From the NCBI GenBank assembly GCA_000697055.1, contig JNDT01001739.1, positions 1 to 19,583 on the forward strand: 19,583 nt of DNA. The letters are read 5' to 3'. Source of the DNA: Saksenaea vasiformis B4078. Lineage: Eukaryota > Mucoromycota > Mucoromycetes > Mucorales > Saksenaeaceae. Every line of letters begins with the position of its first letter. The first letter of the stretch is position 1. A model generated the notes under the pieces. That model ran no database searches. It had not been told where the DNA came from and worked only from the letters and a program-made list of their open reading frames with translations. This document shows, in pieces, positions 1 to 8,975 of this stretch. Both the position numbers and the translations under genes were made by a program.

Positions 1-958
1 GCCAAACAAGATTGGACCCCTCACCGCTTTACTATCCTCGCGTATTTGTGTGGCTAGTCCATCTGCTCATCAAGGATTTCAAGTGCCCTCAATGCTCTGG
101 AGGTTTTCGCGTACGTGGCTGGGCAGACAGACCAATTGCAAGAAAGTTTTCGATGTGCACGACAATTTCTATATCATGTCGTATAGATATCAATGCAAAC
201 GGTGCAGTCGATCATACTTGGGACATGACAATGAAATTATCAAAAATCTACCGCGCCCCTTATCCGAAGAATTTTCTGCAATACTTTCTCACCGCGGAGC
301 AGTATCTCGAGAGTTGATGAATATGATGCGTAGCTGCTTCCATTCCGGAATAGGACCTGGTCCATTTTCTCGAACCATCAGTGAGCATCATCGCCTGTTA
401 CGATATATCTTGCTGATATTTGTTAGCTGGTTTTCTAATGAGTATGTCGTGTAGTACGCATCTCTTTATTTGGACCTTGTACTACTCGACACGACATTTT
501 CCCTGTTATGGCTTAGCTAACGTCGTTTCCCACGTAATTCCAAACGAATTGTGGCAGAAGAACAGCGGGGAGTTTGGATGGAGTTTCTAATATAATGAGG
601 ATAGCAAATCCAATGTTTTCCTTGTTTGGAGATAGAAACGGTTACGACGGCACATTTCCAAGTGCGAAGCGTTTAACGAATATGTACAATAATTGCGTGG
701 AATTGCGTTCGATTGACCATTATCCGCATACGAGTACAATGCCAGTGACAATTCTCAACACTGATCATAGTCATAGAGTGCGTAAGATAGTAAGTAAGTT
801 ATCTCTACTTTGTTTGACTAAACGTAATCCGTAGGTCCCAAAGTATGTCTCCAAATTTCTCATCACTCATGTTTCTGGTGGTCTTGGACAATGAATAACG
901 AATGTGCATAAATCCGGATTTATGCCTAGAAAGGAAACTGCCAGTCAAATCATCATGA
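1..958 (+). pseudogene. DUF6729-type mobile-element-associated gene, decayed relic
   Basis: I recognise the domain order of the fungal DUF6729 family from memory; its biochemical role is not established and it is often found in repetitive, element-like copies. Frame 3 runs in from the window edge with PRVFVWLVHLL and then the first zinc pair (KCPQC, GW, RPIARK, about 84-146). The expected continuation, VFDVHDNFYIMSYRYQC with a second pair (CKRC) and LSHRGAVSRELMNMMRSCF, lies in frame 2 (about 147-400), so one base is missing near 140-147. After an unreadable stretch the later family block FGDRNGYDGTFPSAKRL and TDHSHRVRK follows (about 622-789). A 45-base intron with GTAAGT donor and a TTGACTAAAC branch site ends at 834. 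Beyond it the match (FSSLMFLVVLDNE, then a stop) is again out of frame. The frameshifts and stops make this a pseudogene. Confidence is good for the family and high for the decay. Confidence 0.62.
790..834 (+). other. Intron in the DUF6729-type relic
   Basis: It has a GTAAGT donor, a TTGACTAAAC branch-like site and a GTAG acceptor, and is 45 bases long. It sits in phase 0 just after the TDHSHRVRK block. Its intact signals show the relic descends from a spliced nuclear gene rather than a processed copy. Confidence 0.5.
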
Positions 959-1431
959 CTTATTATCGAGAAGAAAAACAGCGCCTGTCTAGCTTCAGTT
1001 AGTATAGATATAATACTTAGATACAGTTGGAAAAGACAACACAGAGATTTTGAATAAATCTGTGTAAACGGTCTCAAAGCAGTTCTATCCGTTTTCTCTG
1101 GTACTAATTTCATGTGAAGGTTGGTCTGCAGATGAAGAGACGTGCTGATGTCTGACTTGAATAAAACGTGACCTAAACATGTCTGATCTTATGGTGCGAT
1201 AGATTGAACATCTACGGTGTGGTAGATCCTTTTCTTAGGAGCCACATCAAATTTCGTGGCTTGGAGATCAATAAGGTTTAGGGGTTTTGCTGTTGCACAA
1301 GCTATGGCTCCAAAAGATGCCGGTCGGATTAGGTATGGTTCTTAAGAGATCTGGTGATAGATCAACGACAGTGATTTCTTTGTATTGTGAAGTATAAGAT
1401 AGGGATGACCACCACATTTCAGTCCTCATTC

Positions 1432-2219
1432 TCTTACTTTGTCGTTTTTGCCTTTATCATGGAGGAGGAGGTTCAGGAACCACCTCGCCGTCGGAGACGA
1501 TATGGATATCAGCATAGCCCTCTATCCGACCTGCCTAGTCGTGATTATTCGTTTGTGCGTAAACTAAAGCTGTCCCATTTCCTGCAAGAGGACTATAAGC
1601 ACCTGAGGGCATGTGTATCTTGTTTTTCTCTGGACAAAAGCTAAATTCATTGATGTATGTAGACGTTTCGCAAATTCTTAGCTCGGCGATGCCCAGTGAT
1701 ATGTGTAGATGAGTATAAGACCAGCAGGGTCTGTAGCGTCTGTCATAACGATACTGTCCAGCTGCGTGATCCTAACCTACGCATTTGCAACCACAAGTAT
1801 GTATAATATGCGACCAAACACAACGAAAGTCTAAACATTAGAAATCGTTCATTAGAAAAAAGTACCTAAGCAAGCGCCCGAACAATGAAAGCGGCAATAC
1901 TGTCTCGACGAAAACGATCAACTATTGCACGCTACATGCGAATGCCCTGACAGGCGTCAACTAGGTACAGTCTTGGTACACTGTCTCTGGCTAACCGCCT
2001 TAATAGCCCCAACCGATTTTCGGAATATCGTCTATCCCATTCGGCAGTGTCCCCAGTGCGTATATGATAGACAAGGAGAGATGACACCTTTGGTAAGTAA
2101 TACGATTAGTAGGATATGCTAAGTCTCTAACATTACATTAGTTTTGGAACAGAGACGTTAACGCCGGCCGTAACATGCGTGAGATACTTGCCAGTTACGT
2201 TGAATCCGGATGCCAGTGA
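1432..2219 (+). CDS. Fanzor/TnpB-like RNA-guided nuclease, C-terminal exons (N-terminal part not found)
   Basis: Fanzors are eukaryotic relatives of TnpB, RuvC-fold nucleases guided by an RNA made from the element's 3' region. Four exons can be assembled: about 1432-1614 (basic, PPRRRRRYGYQH), 1663-1796 (VDEYKTSRVCSVCHND), 1954-2092 (IRQCPQC) and 2142-2219 (FWNRDVNAGRNM, then TGA). Introns of 48 (1615-1662), 157 (1797-1953) and 49 bases (2093-2141) keep the frame. The first and last look ordinary for this genome; the 157-base one is long and uncertain. DEYxTS, the CxxC pairs and NRD-x-NA are the zinc-ribbon and RuvC-III signature of the TnpB/Fanzor C-terminus, and the catalytic Asp is present. 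I could not find RuvC-I or RuvC-II motifs upstream, so this may be a truncated copy. The exon 1 start is arbitrary. The family call is fairly firm; the exact gene model is not. Confidence 0.55.
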
Positions 2220-2235
2220 CGTCTCGTCCCGAAGC

Positions 2236-2292
2236 GCTGTCTCGGACAGCTCAGCAGTGAGTCACTGCTATCTGGTCACTCGTTTGACGAGT
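2236..2292 (+). other. Cluster of three perfect hairpins just after the Fanzor-like stop codon; candidate guide-RNA scaffold
   Basis: Three uninterrupted inverted repeats lie almost head to tail. GCTGTC-TCG-GACAGC is at 2236-2250, AGCAGTGA-G-TCACTGCT at 2253-2269 and ACTCGT-TTG-ACGAGT at 2278-2292. They start 17 bases after the TGA at 2217-2219. In TnpB and Fanzor elements the guide (omega) RNA scaffold is encoded at or just past the 3' end of the nuclease gene, so position and structure fit that role. The middle repeat has a one-base centre, so it could also be a DNA palindrome (a protein site or element end) instead of an RNA hairpin. Function is inferred from position only. Confidence 0.4.
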
Positions 2293-2545
2293 AAGTATTT
2301 GAGTTAGGTCTTACGAGTCACGCTTTGGAACGACGTGTTAATGAGAAATTAGAGCTATCCAGACACCGTCTGTGAGCCCTATACCCCAGTGCCGATCATG
2401 ACATCTAAGGTCTCAAGTGATTGAAGAATATAACATAAGTTCTATATATTTGAAGCCAGTATTATCTAACTAAATGAGATAACTAAAACAGAACAAGAAT
2501 AGAGGATATAAGAGGACAAATTCTACTCAACAACTGTTCTTATAA

Positions 2546-2803
2546 ATGTCTCTTATTCCGATTTCTTTTGTCTATAGAATTAATTCTTTTTCTCTATTTT
2601 TTTTATCTTTTTCACTCTACCCACACCACAGGTACCCTATTAGAAAGCTCTTAAGAAAGGAAAATGTCCCAGCGAAAGCAGTACGTCTTTTTGACGTTGA
2701 GATGATTCATTGCATTAGTGACAGGGTTCTGTATGCCTTAATACAAGGCATGGAAATGTTTTACGATGAGTTCAAAACATATATATGCGAGGGCTCATCA
2801 TAA
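2546..2803 (+). CDS. Small hypothetical protein, possibly spliced
   Basis: I do not recognise this protein. An 85-codon ATG-to-TAA frame ends in a reasonably protein-like segment (residues about 29-85, with LFDVEMIHCISDRVLYALIQ). Its front half is very T-rich. A plausible reading is that a pyrimidine-rich intron (GTCTATAG donor near 2569, CACAG acceptor near 2630, about 62 bases) separates a short first exon from the coding-like second part. A TATAAA-like motif sits only a few bases before the ATG, too close to be a promoter for it. There is no neighbour support; it may be a chance frame or the last exon of a decayed gene. Confidence 0.22.
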   Translation: MSLIPISFVYRINSFSLFFLSFSLYPHHRYPIRKLLRKENVPAKAVRLFDVEMIHCISDRVLYALIQGMEMFYDEFKTYICEGSS

Positions 2804-3384
2804 GGTAATGACGTACACAACGTTTCCTTGCCACGATTTTTGCAACACCACTGCAATTCTTTCAAGTTGCTATTTCTTTTCTACGCATTGAGCACAGTCG
2901 AAGGCCTTCTATGTTATTACCGTATGCTGAAATAGTGTTTTCACAGCAGCACTTCTATCGTTTTCAGACCAATGAAATTTAAATCGTACATATTGACGAC
3001 ACCCATTTCTTATTCTTACCAAATGAAATAAATTCAGATAGAATTTTGCAGTTTCAAATCTTAGCTTGTGCAAATGTCCGTGTTAGCGGCGTTCGTCGTT
3101 GACAGCCTCTTTCCCGATAATATTAGAACACAGCCGTTGGGAGAGAGATAACGTCCCCACTCTTAGAAGATAATGCAAATCTGCCAACACCACTCTAGTA
3201 TCCAAGAAGATGACACGTTTGCATTTTGAAACTATATTACGTGTAATAGGTTTTAAACAACAGGATCTTTTAATAGGTGAATACAATGGAAAGTCTATAT
3301 TAATACATATTGGTGGTTGTGAGGCTGAAGAGACAATGGAAAGACAAGGATCAAAAAAATAATATCAAGTTTCACGCACAGCGG
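2804..3384. other. Intergenic stretch, no gene seen
   Basis: This AT-rich segment lies between the small hypothetical frame and the 3' end of the multicopper oxidase. It should contain the oxidase 3' untranslated region on the minus strand, but I see no exact AATAAA there. Short frames on either strand show no recognisable motif. Confidence 0.4.
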
Positions 3385-5175
3385 TCAGTCTCTCTTGATT
3401 CGATCTGGGGATACTTCTAGGACAGTCAACATTCCTTGGTTCATATGAGCTGAAATGTGGCAATGGAAAGCCCATAAACCCGGGTTCTCCTATTATTGGA
3501 GGTAACATTAATGTACATGTACAGTTTGCAGGATTAAACTTACCACTAATAAACGTATCTTTGTCCAAGTACACGATCCACCTATAGGGACACCGTCTGG
3601 TACGGGATCCACACCATAAACAAATGTTACATCTTTGGGTATGGGAGTAGGATATGTCCGAAGATGTTTGTCACGCCCATGAATGTATTTTCCAGGTCCG
3701 TTGGCAATAGCATAGTGTATCATGCCGTGGGTATGCCATGGATGCCCTGCGCATGGGCCATCCAATAATCTGCTCGTTTGAATCACTACATCGATAACTT
3801 CGCCTTTTTTCATTGGGTATGTCTTAAAAATTGGATCGTAACCATCTCCCAGTCCTAGTCGATTAAGCTTAATTGCCGTAGTGTTTAACCAAGGATGCTT
3901 ATGGCGAGCAAGCTGGTCGATCAGCGGTTCTTCCCATACCGGAGGCTCATGGCTACTAATATACCAACGCGTCGTGTTTCCTGGAGACACCACTCGTTCG
4001 ATTGGTGTAATAATGATTGTACGATCGGGTTCTTCTCCAAAATCATATCTGTTGCCCTTCAGTGGTGCAAGATAAGGAAACAACCATTGAGAAAAAGTTG
4101 GAGGTACGATAGGAAGCGCGGATACTGTCGCTGCTTTTGCTGTAGGTCTAAAAATATCAGAAGTAGACACATGCTCTGTATCATGGCACTCATTGGTTCC
4201 GTTATCGTCCTTTTCTCGGCCTCGATAGTTGTCTGTAACATATCGAAGAATAGCTTTGCCGTTTGTTTTGGTATAATGAAGATAATTGACCGTGTTGATA
4301 TAGTAACTCTCTGCAGCGTGGCCTGTTGAGATTAAAACGGAAAAACGCTGTCCAGATGAGATGTCTAGGAAAGACGTTTGATATGGAGCAACAAGATTCC
4401 CATCTACTTCGATAATTGTCATATTATGCTCTGCAATAGAAAGACCAAGGGAAGCAAACGTTACTCCTCCAATCACTCGCAATCGGTAGACTTTTCCAGG
4501 GTAGACGTCAATCGCCGATAGTCCTTCACAAGCGTCATTTTCAGCGAAGGGGTCGTACATGGTGCGACCGTTTATTAGATAGCTGTCTGCAGCCACTACG
4601 CCGTTGAAATTTGGTCCCGTATAATATCGAAGGCGTTCATCTACATTCTGATGCCACCATTCGCCTACCATGAGAACACGTTCATCGTCGTATTCGTATG
4701 GTCCATCCCGTAACTTGTTTTTCGATTTGTCTGGCCAGGCTTCCTCCGATTCGTATACGATAAGGGGACCCTGAGCTGACCCATCTTGAAGGCCAACATG
4801 CGCATGGTAGAAGTATGTGCCTGCTTGCCCAATCACTTTGAAATTTTGATGGTACACTTCACCAGGGGCAATTGCAGCTTGCGTTATGTTGGGCATACCG
4901 TCGGCCTCGACTGTTCCAATCTGAAATATCCCGTGGTAATGTATTGTAGTAAACTCGTCGGCATTATTGCGGACAATTACATGCACCTCGTCGTCCTTAA
5001 CAACACGGAGGGGAGGACCTGGGTACTGGCCATTAACAACGATGACCGGGTAAGACTCATTGTAACAATCCGGATTGAGATGCCTTCGCGAAATTTCGAG
5101 TTCAAATGTGCGAAGTTTTGCCACTATGCAGTGGACAAGCGACAGGAGCAGAATATATAGAAGGAATTGTATCAT
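3385..5175 (-). CDS. Secreted multicopper oxidase (laccase / ascorbate-oxidase-like)
   Basis: This is a three-cupredoxin-domain enzyme that oxidises phenols, ascorbate or metal ions and reduces O2 to water. Exon 1 is 5175-3544 and exon 2 is 3489-3385, with a 54-base intron in phase 0; the product is 578 residues. The first ATG (5175) opens a signal peptide, MIQFLLYILLLSLVHCIVA; the frame extends further upstream only from a non-ATG codon that overlaps the TATA box. All four copper motifs are present: HYHG (79-82), HAH (124-126), HPWHTHG (477-483) and HCHISAH (553-559), with Met564 at the T1 axial position, Cys+10. A Met there is usual for lower-potential oxidases. No C-terminal membrane helix follows, unlike Fet3 ferroxidases. 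NxS/T sites are plentiful, as expected of a secreted glycoprotein. The substrate cannot be decided from sequence. Confidence 0.9.
3490..3543 (-). other. Intron of the multicopper oxidase
   Basis: It has a GTAAGT donor and a TAATAG acceptor and is 54 bases long, phase 0. Splicing joins WTKIRLLV to ENPGLWAFHCHI, restoring the T1/T3 copper motif. Without splicing the frame misses the last histidines and is inactive on paper, so the junction is well supported. Confidence 0.85.
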
Positions 5176-5210
5176 TGGTTCAAACTTTGCGAGTGTCAGT
5201 TTGACAGCTT

Positions 5211-5219
5211 TATTATATA
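5211..5219 (-). promoter_or_regulatory. TATA box of the multicopper oxidase
   Basis: TATATAATA on the minus strand lies 36 bases before the ATG at 5175, the expected spacing for a fungal core promoter with a very short leader. A CCAATT element lies just upstream. The overlap of this box with the extended reading frame argues against any upstream start. Confidence 0.5.
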
Positions 5220-5220
5220 T

Positions 5221-7127
5221 CAATTGGTTTACAATGGTAGTGTACCAATGACTTTCCCAACCTTTTATTAATTTTCTGCATCAGTACGCATTTAAGCAGA
5301 TGCTCGTCATTTGCTTTTTTCTTTTAAAAAACTTGGAAACATGCAGTTTCTTCGGTTGGCTAGCTTCAAAATCAATTAGACTACTTCTCAATTCGTGGGT
5401 TTTAGTGGTTCCTTGTAATGATTCCCGATACATCGTTCCGAATTGTGATGTAAAACATAATATGCCACGTAATACATAGGAATTGTGTGCTAAATGACAT
5501 CTAGAGTATCTACCAGCATTGTAGATAAACATAATGTAATTCCAAACAAAAAGTGATGCATGTAAGATCTACAACGCAATGTTGTGTATCAGACACGCAA
5601 CGTAGCTAATGAGTTATAACTAACGGGAAAAAAATCCAACATTCGGTTAGGTCATCTTGGTGTCGTCTGGTGATTTCATGTCATTATTACCGTTGCCCTA
5701 CGTAATGTCTATTAATGATATATTATATTGCAATTGCATCTCCTGTTGTGCAATTCAGAAAGAGATGGGCAAGCATATTGACTTTTGTTTGACGTGATAA
5801 CACAATACAAGTATATATCCAGTAATTACCATATTTTCAAATTATTCCGGTAGATAGCGTATAAATTTTGACGATGCTTCCCCCCGCTGATTTATGCCAG
5901 TATCTTAAGCAGAATTTTCAGCTTATTCTACATTGCCATTGTTCACCTCTGTGATGTCCAATCTCTATGACTTTCTTCTGGTGAACGTTTCTTATTGTAG
6001 TTATATAACTGTATATACTTTAAACTGCGATGAGTATCCATCGTTTTTGCTAAGACTTGCATTTGCATACGGCCTCTTTTGTTATGCTTAATATAGCAGA
6101 TCTGTAGAACTTCGGCGTAATTTACGAGATATTAGCTTTGTAACGTATTATAAAGAGCAGCATTTCACGCCACTGATAAGCGGTTATGGAAGAGTCTAAC
6201 ACCAAGCATGCTTCTATATCAAATAACTGTCAAAAACTTAGTTACACTGGACGTCCATGCGTTTTCTGAGAACATTGTCAAATAATGCATCTGTAATGGC
6301 CGCCACAATTGTAACAATATATGCGCAGTTGTAAAGTCTAGCAAAAATAATTGTATATGTAATATTGTCTAGTTGCAGTGCAGGTATAGTTCGTTAGGAA
6401 AAGGACAAGTTAACAAGACCGAGATTATTGACCTTTCTGAAAGGTAAAGAAGTTGATGCGAAGGAAGGTGACTGTCGGCAAAATTTGTCATCAGAAGGTG
6501 TCGCTAAGAACATATGTGTACCAACTTTTCCTTTTTCGCAGCGAGCGCAATACCGCTCAAATTATAACAAAGCATGAAGATGCAAGAAGGGACCTACGAT
6601 CTAGTCAGCTATGCATCGTGCAATGATAGTCTTTAATATCTCTTAGTAAGGTGCATTGCAGATCAGAAGATGCGCGTTTAGTCTTTTTTCTTTTTTGATT
6701 CCGGAAGAAGAAACCGCAGACGCTTTTGACGCTGCCAGTTAGCAAGACATCTGTCAGGAAGAGACATTCTAAACCCTTCCTTCTCGAAGTGCTAGCGAAT
6801 CCTATTACGGAACTCATGATCTGAGGTTGCGAGATCTCACTTATATGATCTACATTTATAGAGCAGTTTGCGATAGTACCGCGAGAGATGTGCTGCTCCT
6901 TACTACTGCTTATAACATGATAAACCTCAATAGTGTGTCTTATAGTTTGTCCTGTTTTCATCTTCTCGCTATTCACAGGTAATAAGGCGCACGCACAATG
7001 TGTCATGTGGCTAATGCGAGAATATTAGCCTGCCTATAGTTTTCCATTATCCATAGAGCCGGTACTCTTAGTCAAAAATCACATAGTCCATCACCTCAAT
7101 CACTACAACATTGCAGTAAGTTCATTT
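5221..7127. other. AT-rich intergenic stretch, no convincing gene
   Basis: The right part contains a 133-codon minus-strand frame with an ATG at 7006 ending at 6605. It has no known motif, a run of K/R residues (RNQKRKKTKR) and no neighbour support, so it could be chance. Frames around 5281-5532 look like noise. No tRNA or other RNA gene was recognised. Confidence 0.4.
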
Positions 7128-7412
7128 TTATTTTATTACACCGCTGGGAGAAATAAAGGTTAAAAAGTAGATGAATTGTGAAATAAGCGGATAAATCACC
7201 TTTTTATCACTTAGCAACATAATCTCAATAATATCGTCTCTGTGTGTCTCTGCATAAATTTCTTGAAGTTCATTCTCTTGGTGCAAGTTGAACCGATCAA
7301 GAGGGATGTCTTTATCGTAGATCTCGTCCAGATTCACTTGAGGTTCTGCCAATATCTGTTCCTTGTCAATAGCTGCTGTCTGCTCCACATCAACATTCTC
7401 ATAAGTTGGCAT
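7128..7412 (-). CDS. Hypothetical acidic protein or exon
   Basis: I do not recognise this protein. The frame is open from a TAG near 7484; the first ATG is at 7412 and the stop at 7128-7130. The region read from 7412 is acidic and protein-like (DEIYDKDIPLDRFNL, then ETHRDDIIEIMLLSDKK). The last part becomes hydrophobic and T-rich and looks like an unspliced intron: GTGATT donor at 7199 and CCCAG acceptor at 7144, 56 bases, after LLSDKK. Splicing would append a short basic tail. The coding-like sequence before the ATG (CQCLVETVTTKDLFKC) suggests an upstream exon I could not place. It may be a real small gene or an exon of a decayed one. Confidence 0.3.
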   Translation of the reverse strand: MPTYENVDVEQTAAIDKEQILAEPQVNLDEIYDKDIPLDRFNLHQENELQEIYAETHRDDIIEIMLLSDKKVIYPLISQFIYFLTFISPSGVIK

Positions 7413-7943
7413 TACTGTTGAGCACTTGAAAAGGTCCTTAGTTGTCACCGTTTCTACGAGGCATTGACAGTCCCGATAGATCTAATGCGAGTTTCAAAAT
7501 TTAAAAACGTATCCCGACAGTAACAGTCTAAAAGATTTCCTGCTTAGAGGATATATTTGATCTAAGAATGGCAACTTTGCGCATGAATTATATCTATAAA
7601 CCGAGAGGCTGCTGTAATTCTCTCTGCATAAATTTGCATTCATGCATATCACTAGGAATATAGTCGATTTACGTATATGCTGGCGCTTGGCACACTATAT
7701 CACGTGCTATTTATTGGGCGGGAATGGCCCGTTCATGAGACTCGTTTATGCACTTACTCCTCTGAAAAACCAGAAACTAGTATCACTAAGAGCTCCTCTA
7801 GATAACCGAATTCAATGTAGCGGTAAATATAACCGTTTATTTGGAACAGTTGCATATGCCAAAAATGTACAGATACGACAATATATAACCGGGGCTTTTA
7901 TACCGTTGATATATACGCGCCATTACTGAACTTTTTTTTTTTG

Positions 7944-8255
7944 CTAATCTATATAAACTGTGCTTCCGTGTAGATTCGAATTCATGTCAAGAAAGGATTG
8001 CATATACGGTGTTACGCTGTATTTTTGACTTGTCGGTATAAGTAGAGATGTTTCCAGGTAGTGCCTAAGCGTAAACTTGATGACAGAGATAGCTGGTAAA
8101 ATACAGAAAAAAGTAGCTTCGGTAGATAAAAAGAGTTCGGTTTGTGTGAGCACCAGGTGTGGATTTGAGTCAAACACCAAGACTTGGATAAGCGGTAAAT
8201 CTTGAGGAAAAGAAAAGATAAGATAAAATAGAGTAACTGTTGTCTGGATCGACAA
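7944..8255 (-). other. Unidentified open frame downstream of the repeat block
   Basis: This is a 103-codon minus-strand frame with no ATG at its start; it needs an upstream exon or a non-ATG start. The composition is hydrophobic and Ser/Thr/Leu-rich without domains I know. It lies downstream, in the same orientation, of the TATA box at 8811-8817 and the tandem repeats, so it could belong to whatever that promoter served. Coding status is doubtful. Confidence 0.15.
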
Positions 8256-8432
8256 TATATAAAGAGATCTGTTTGAGAAAGAGTATGATCGTTAGTAAAA
8301 TCGTTGGTATGGTTTCCTTTGTTCTCGTATTGAGTCTATCAATTAGAGATGTATGAAGATGAAATAGAGATACTTCTCGGGTGATCAGCGAGTTGGATCG
8401 GAAGAAATATAGGATTTCGGTAAAGAGAAGAG

Positions 8433-8480
8433 AAAATGTAAAAGAAAATGTAAAAGAAAATGTAAAAGAAAATGTAAAAG
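8433..8480 (+). repeat. 12-bp tandem repeat, four exact units
   Basis: AAAATGTAAAAG is repeated four times without change from 8433 to 8480. The last unit merges into the following 80-bp duplication, which carries one more unit at 8549-8560. This pattern is typical of replication slippage in AT-rich DNA. Confidence 0.9.
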
Positions 8481-8632
8481 AAAATAAAAAGAGATAGCGG
8501 AATCAGCGTCGCTTGTAAATCAATCGGGTAAAAAAAATAGAGAAAAAGAAAATGTAAAAGAAAATAAAAAGAGATAGCGGAATCAGCGTCGCTTGTAAAT
8601 CAATCGGGTAAAAAAAATAGAGAAAAAGAAAA
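8464..8632 (+). repeat. 80-bp tandem duplication
   Basis: Bases 8464-8552 are identical to 8544-8632, a shift of exactly 80. The unit contains GATAGCGGAATCAGCGTCGC and CAATCGGGT set in A-rich DNA. The absence of differences implies a recent duplication. Confidence 0.9.
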
Positions 8633-8787
8633 AGAAAAGAATTGGCAGATTCTGGTTAACGGTGGTTTCTTGAGAATAACCAACGGAGGCAGAGCAATAA
8701 AAGGCGGCTTGTAGATAACCTTTGGAAAAGACCTTTAGTGATGGCTAGAGTAGACCAAGAGAAAATTGTGTTCTGATAACCGGATAT

Positions 8788-8817
8788 TTTATTCATTGAA
8801 ATGAGGGGGTATTTATA
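8788..8817 (-). promoter_or_regulatory. TATA box plus AATAAA pair on the minus strand
   Basis: TATAAAT (8817-8811) is followed 17 bases later by AATAAA (8793-8788) on the minus strand. The same order and similar spacing occur in the LTR at the right end of the window (TATAAATA at 19043-19036, AATAAA at 19015-19010). An LTR R-region arrangement is therefore possible here, but LTR ends were not found. Confidence 0.3.
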
Positions 8818-8875
8818 CAAAATAGATCGATACAAGAAAGGAAATAAAAGTTGAGGGGAGATAAGAAAACTAAAC

Positions 8876-8975
8876 GCTTGATGTTCAGTAAACCTGAGTT
8901 GCTTCGTTTTCGGTAAACCTGAGGTGCTTCGTTTTCAATTTACCCGTGTTGCTTCGTTTTCGATTTACCCGGGTT
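8876..8975 (-). repeat. 25-bp tandem repeat, four diverged units
   Basis: Units begin with GCTT at 8876, 8901, 8926 and 8951, and a fifth starts (GCTAC) at 8976. Three units share GCTTCGTTTTC. The second halves alternate between GTAAACCTGAG-type and TTTACCCGnG-type. The array lies about 60 bases upstream of the minus-strand TATA box at 8817, so it could act as repeated upstream activator sites, as in LTR U3 regions. That role is inference. Confidence 0.8.

Noticed and set aside
1925..2122. 65-codon frame as a separate gene
   Set aside because: It starts without ATG and its useful part (from 1954) joins as an exon to FWNRDVNA downstream.
3881..4329. Plus-strand frames of 64 and 144 codons
   Set aside because: They are antisense shadows of the multicopper oxidase, which is supported by all its copper motifs.
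4786..5160. Plus-strand frame of 124 codons
   Set aside because: It is an antisense shadow of the N-terminal part of the multicopper oxidase.
5176..5223. N-terminal extension of the multicopper oxidase
   Set aside because: It begins with TTG, overlaps the TATA box and would bury the signal peptide behind 16 residues.
6605..7006. 133-codon minus-strand frame with ATG
   Set aside because: It has no recognisable domain, no splice or promoter support and no neighbours; it is mentioned only in the gap entry.
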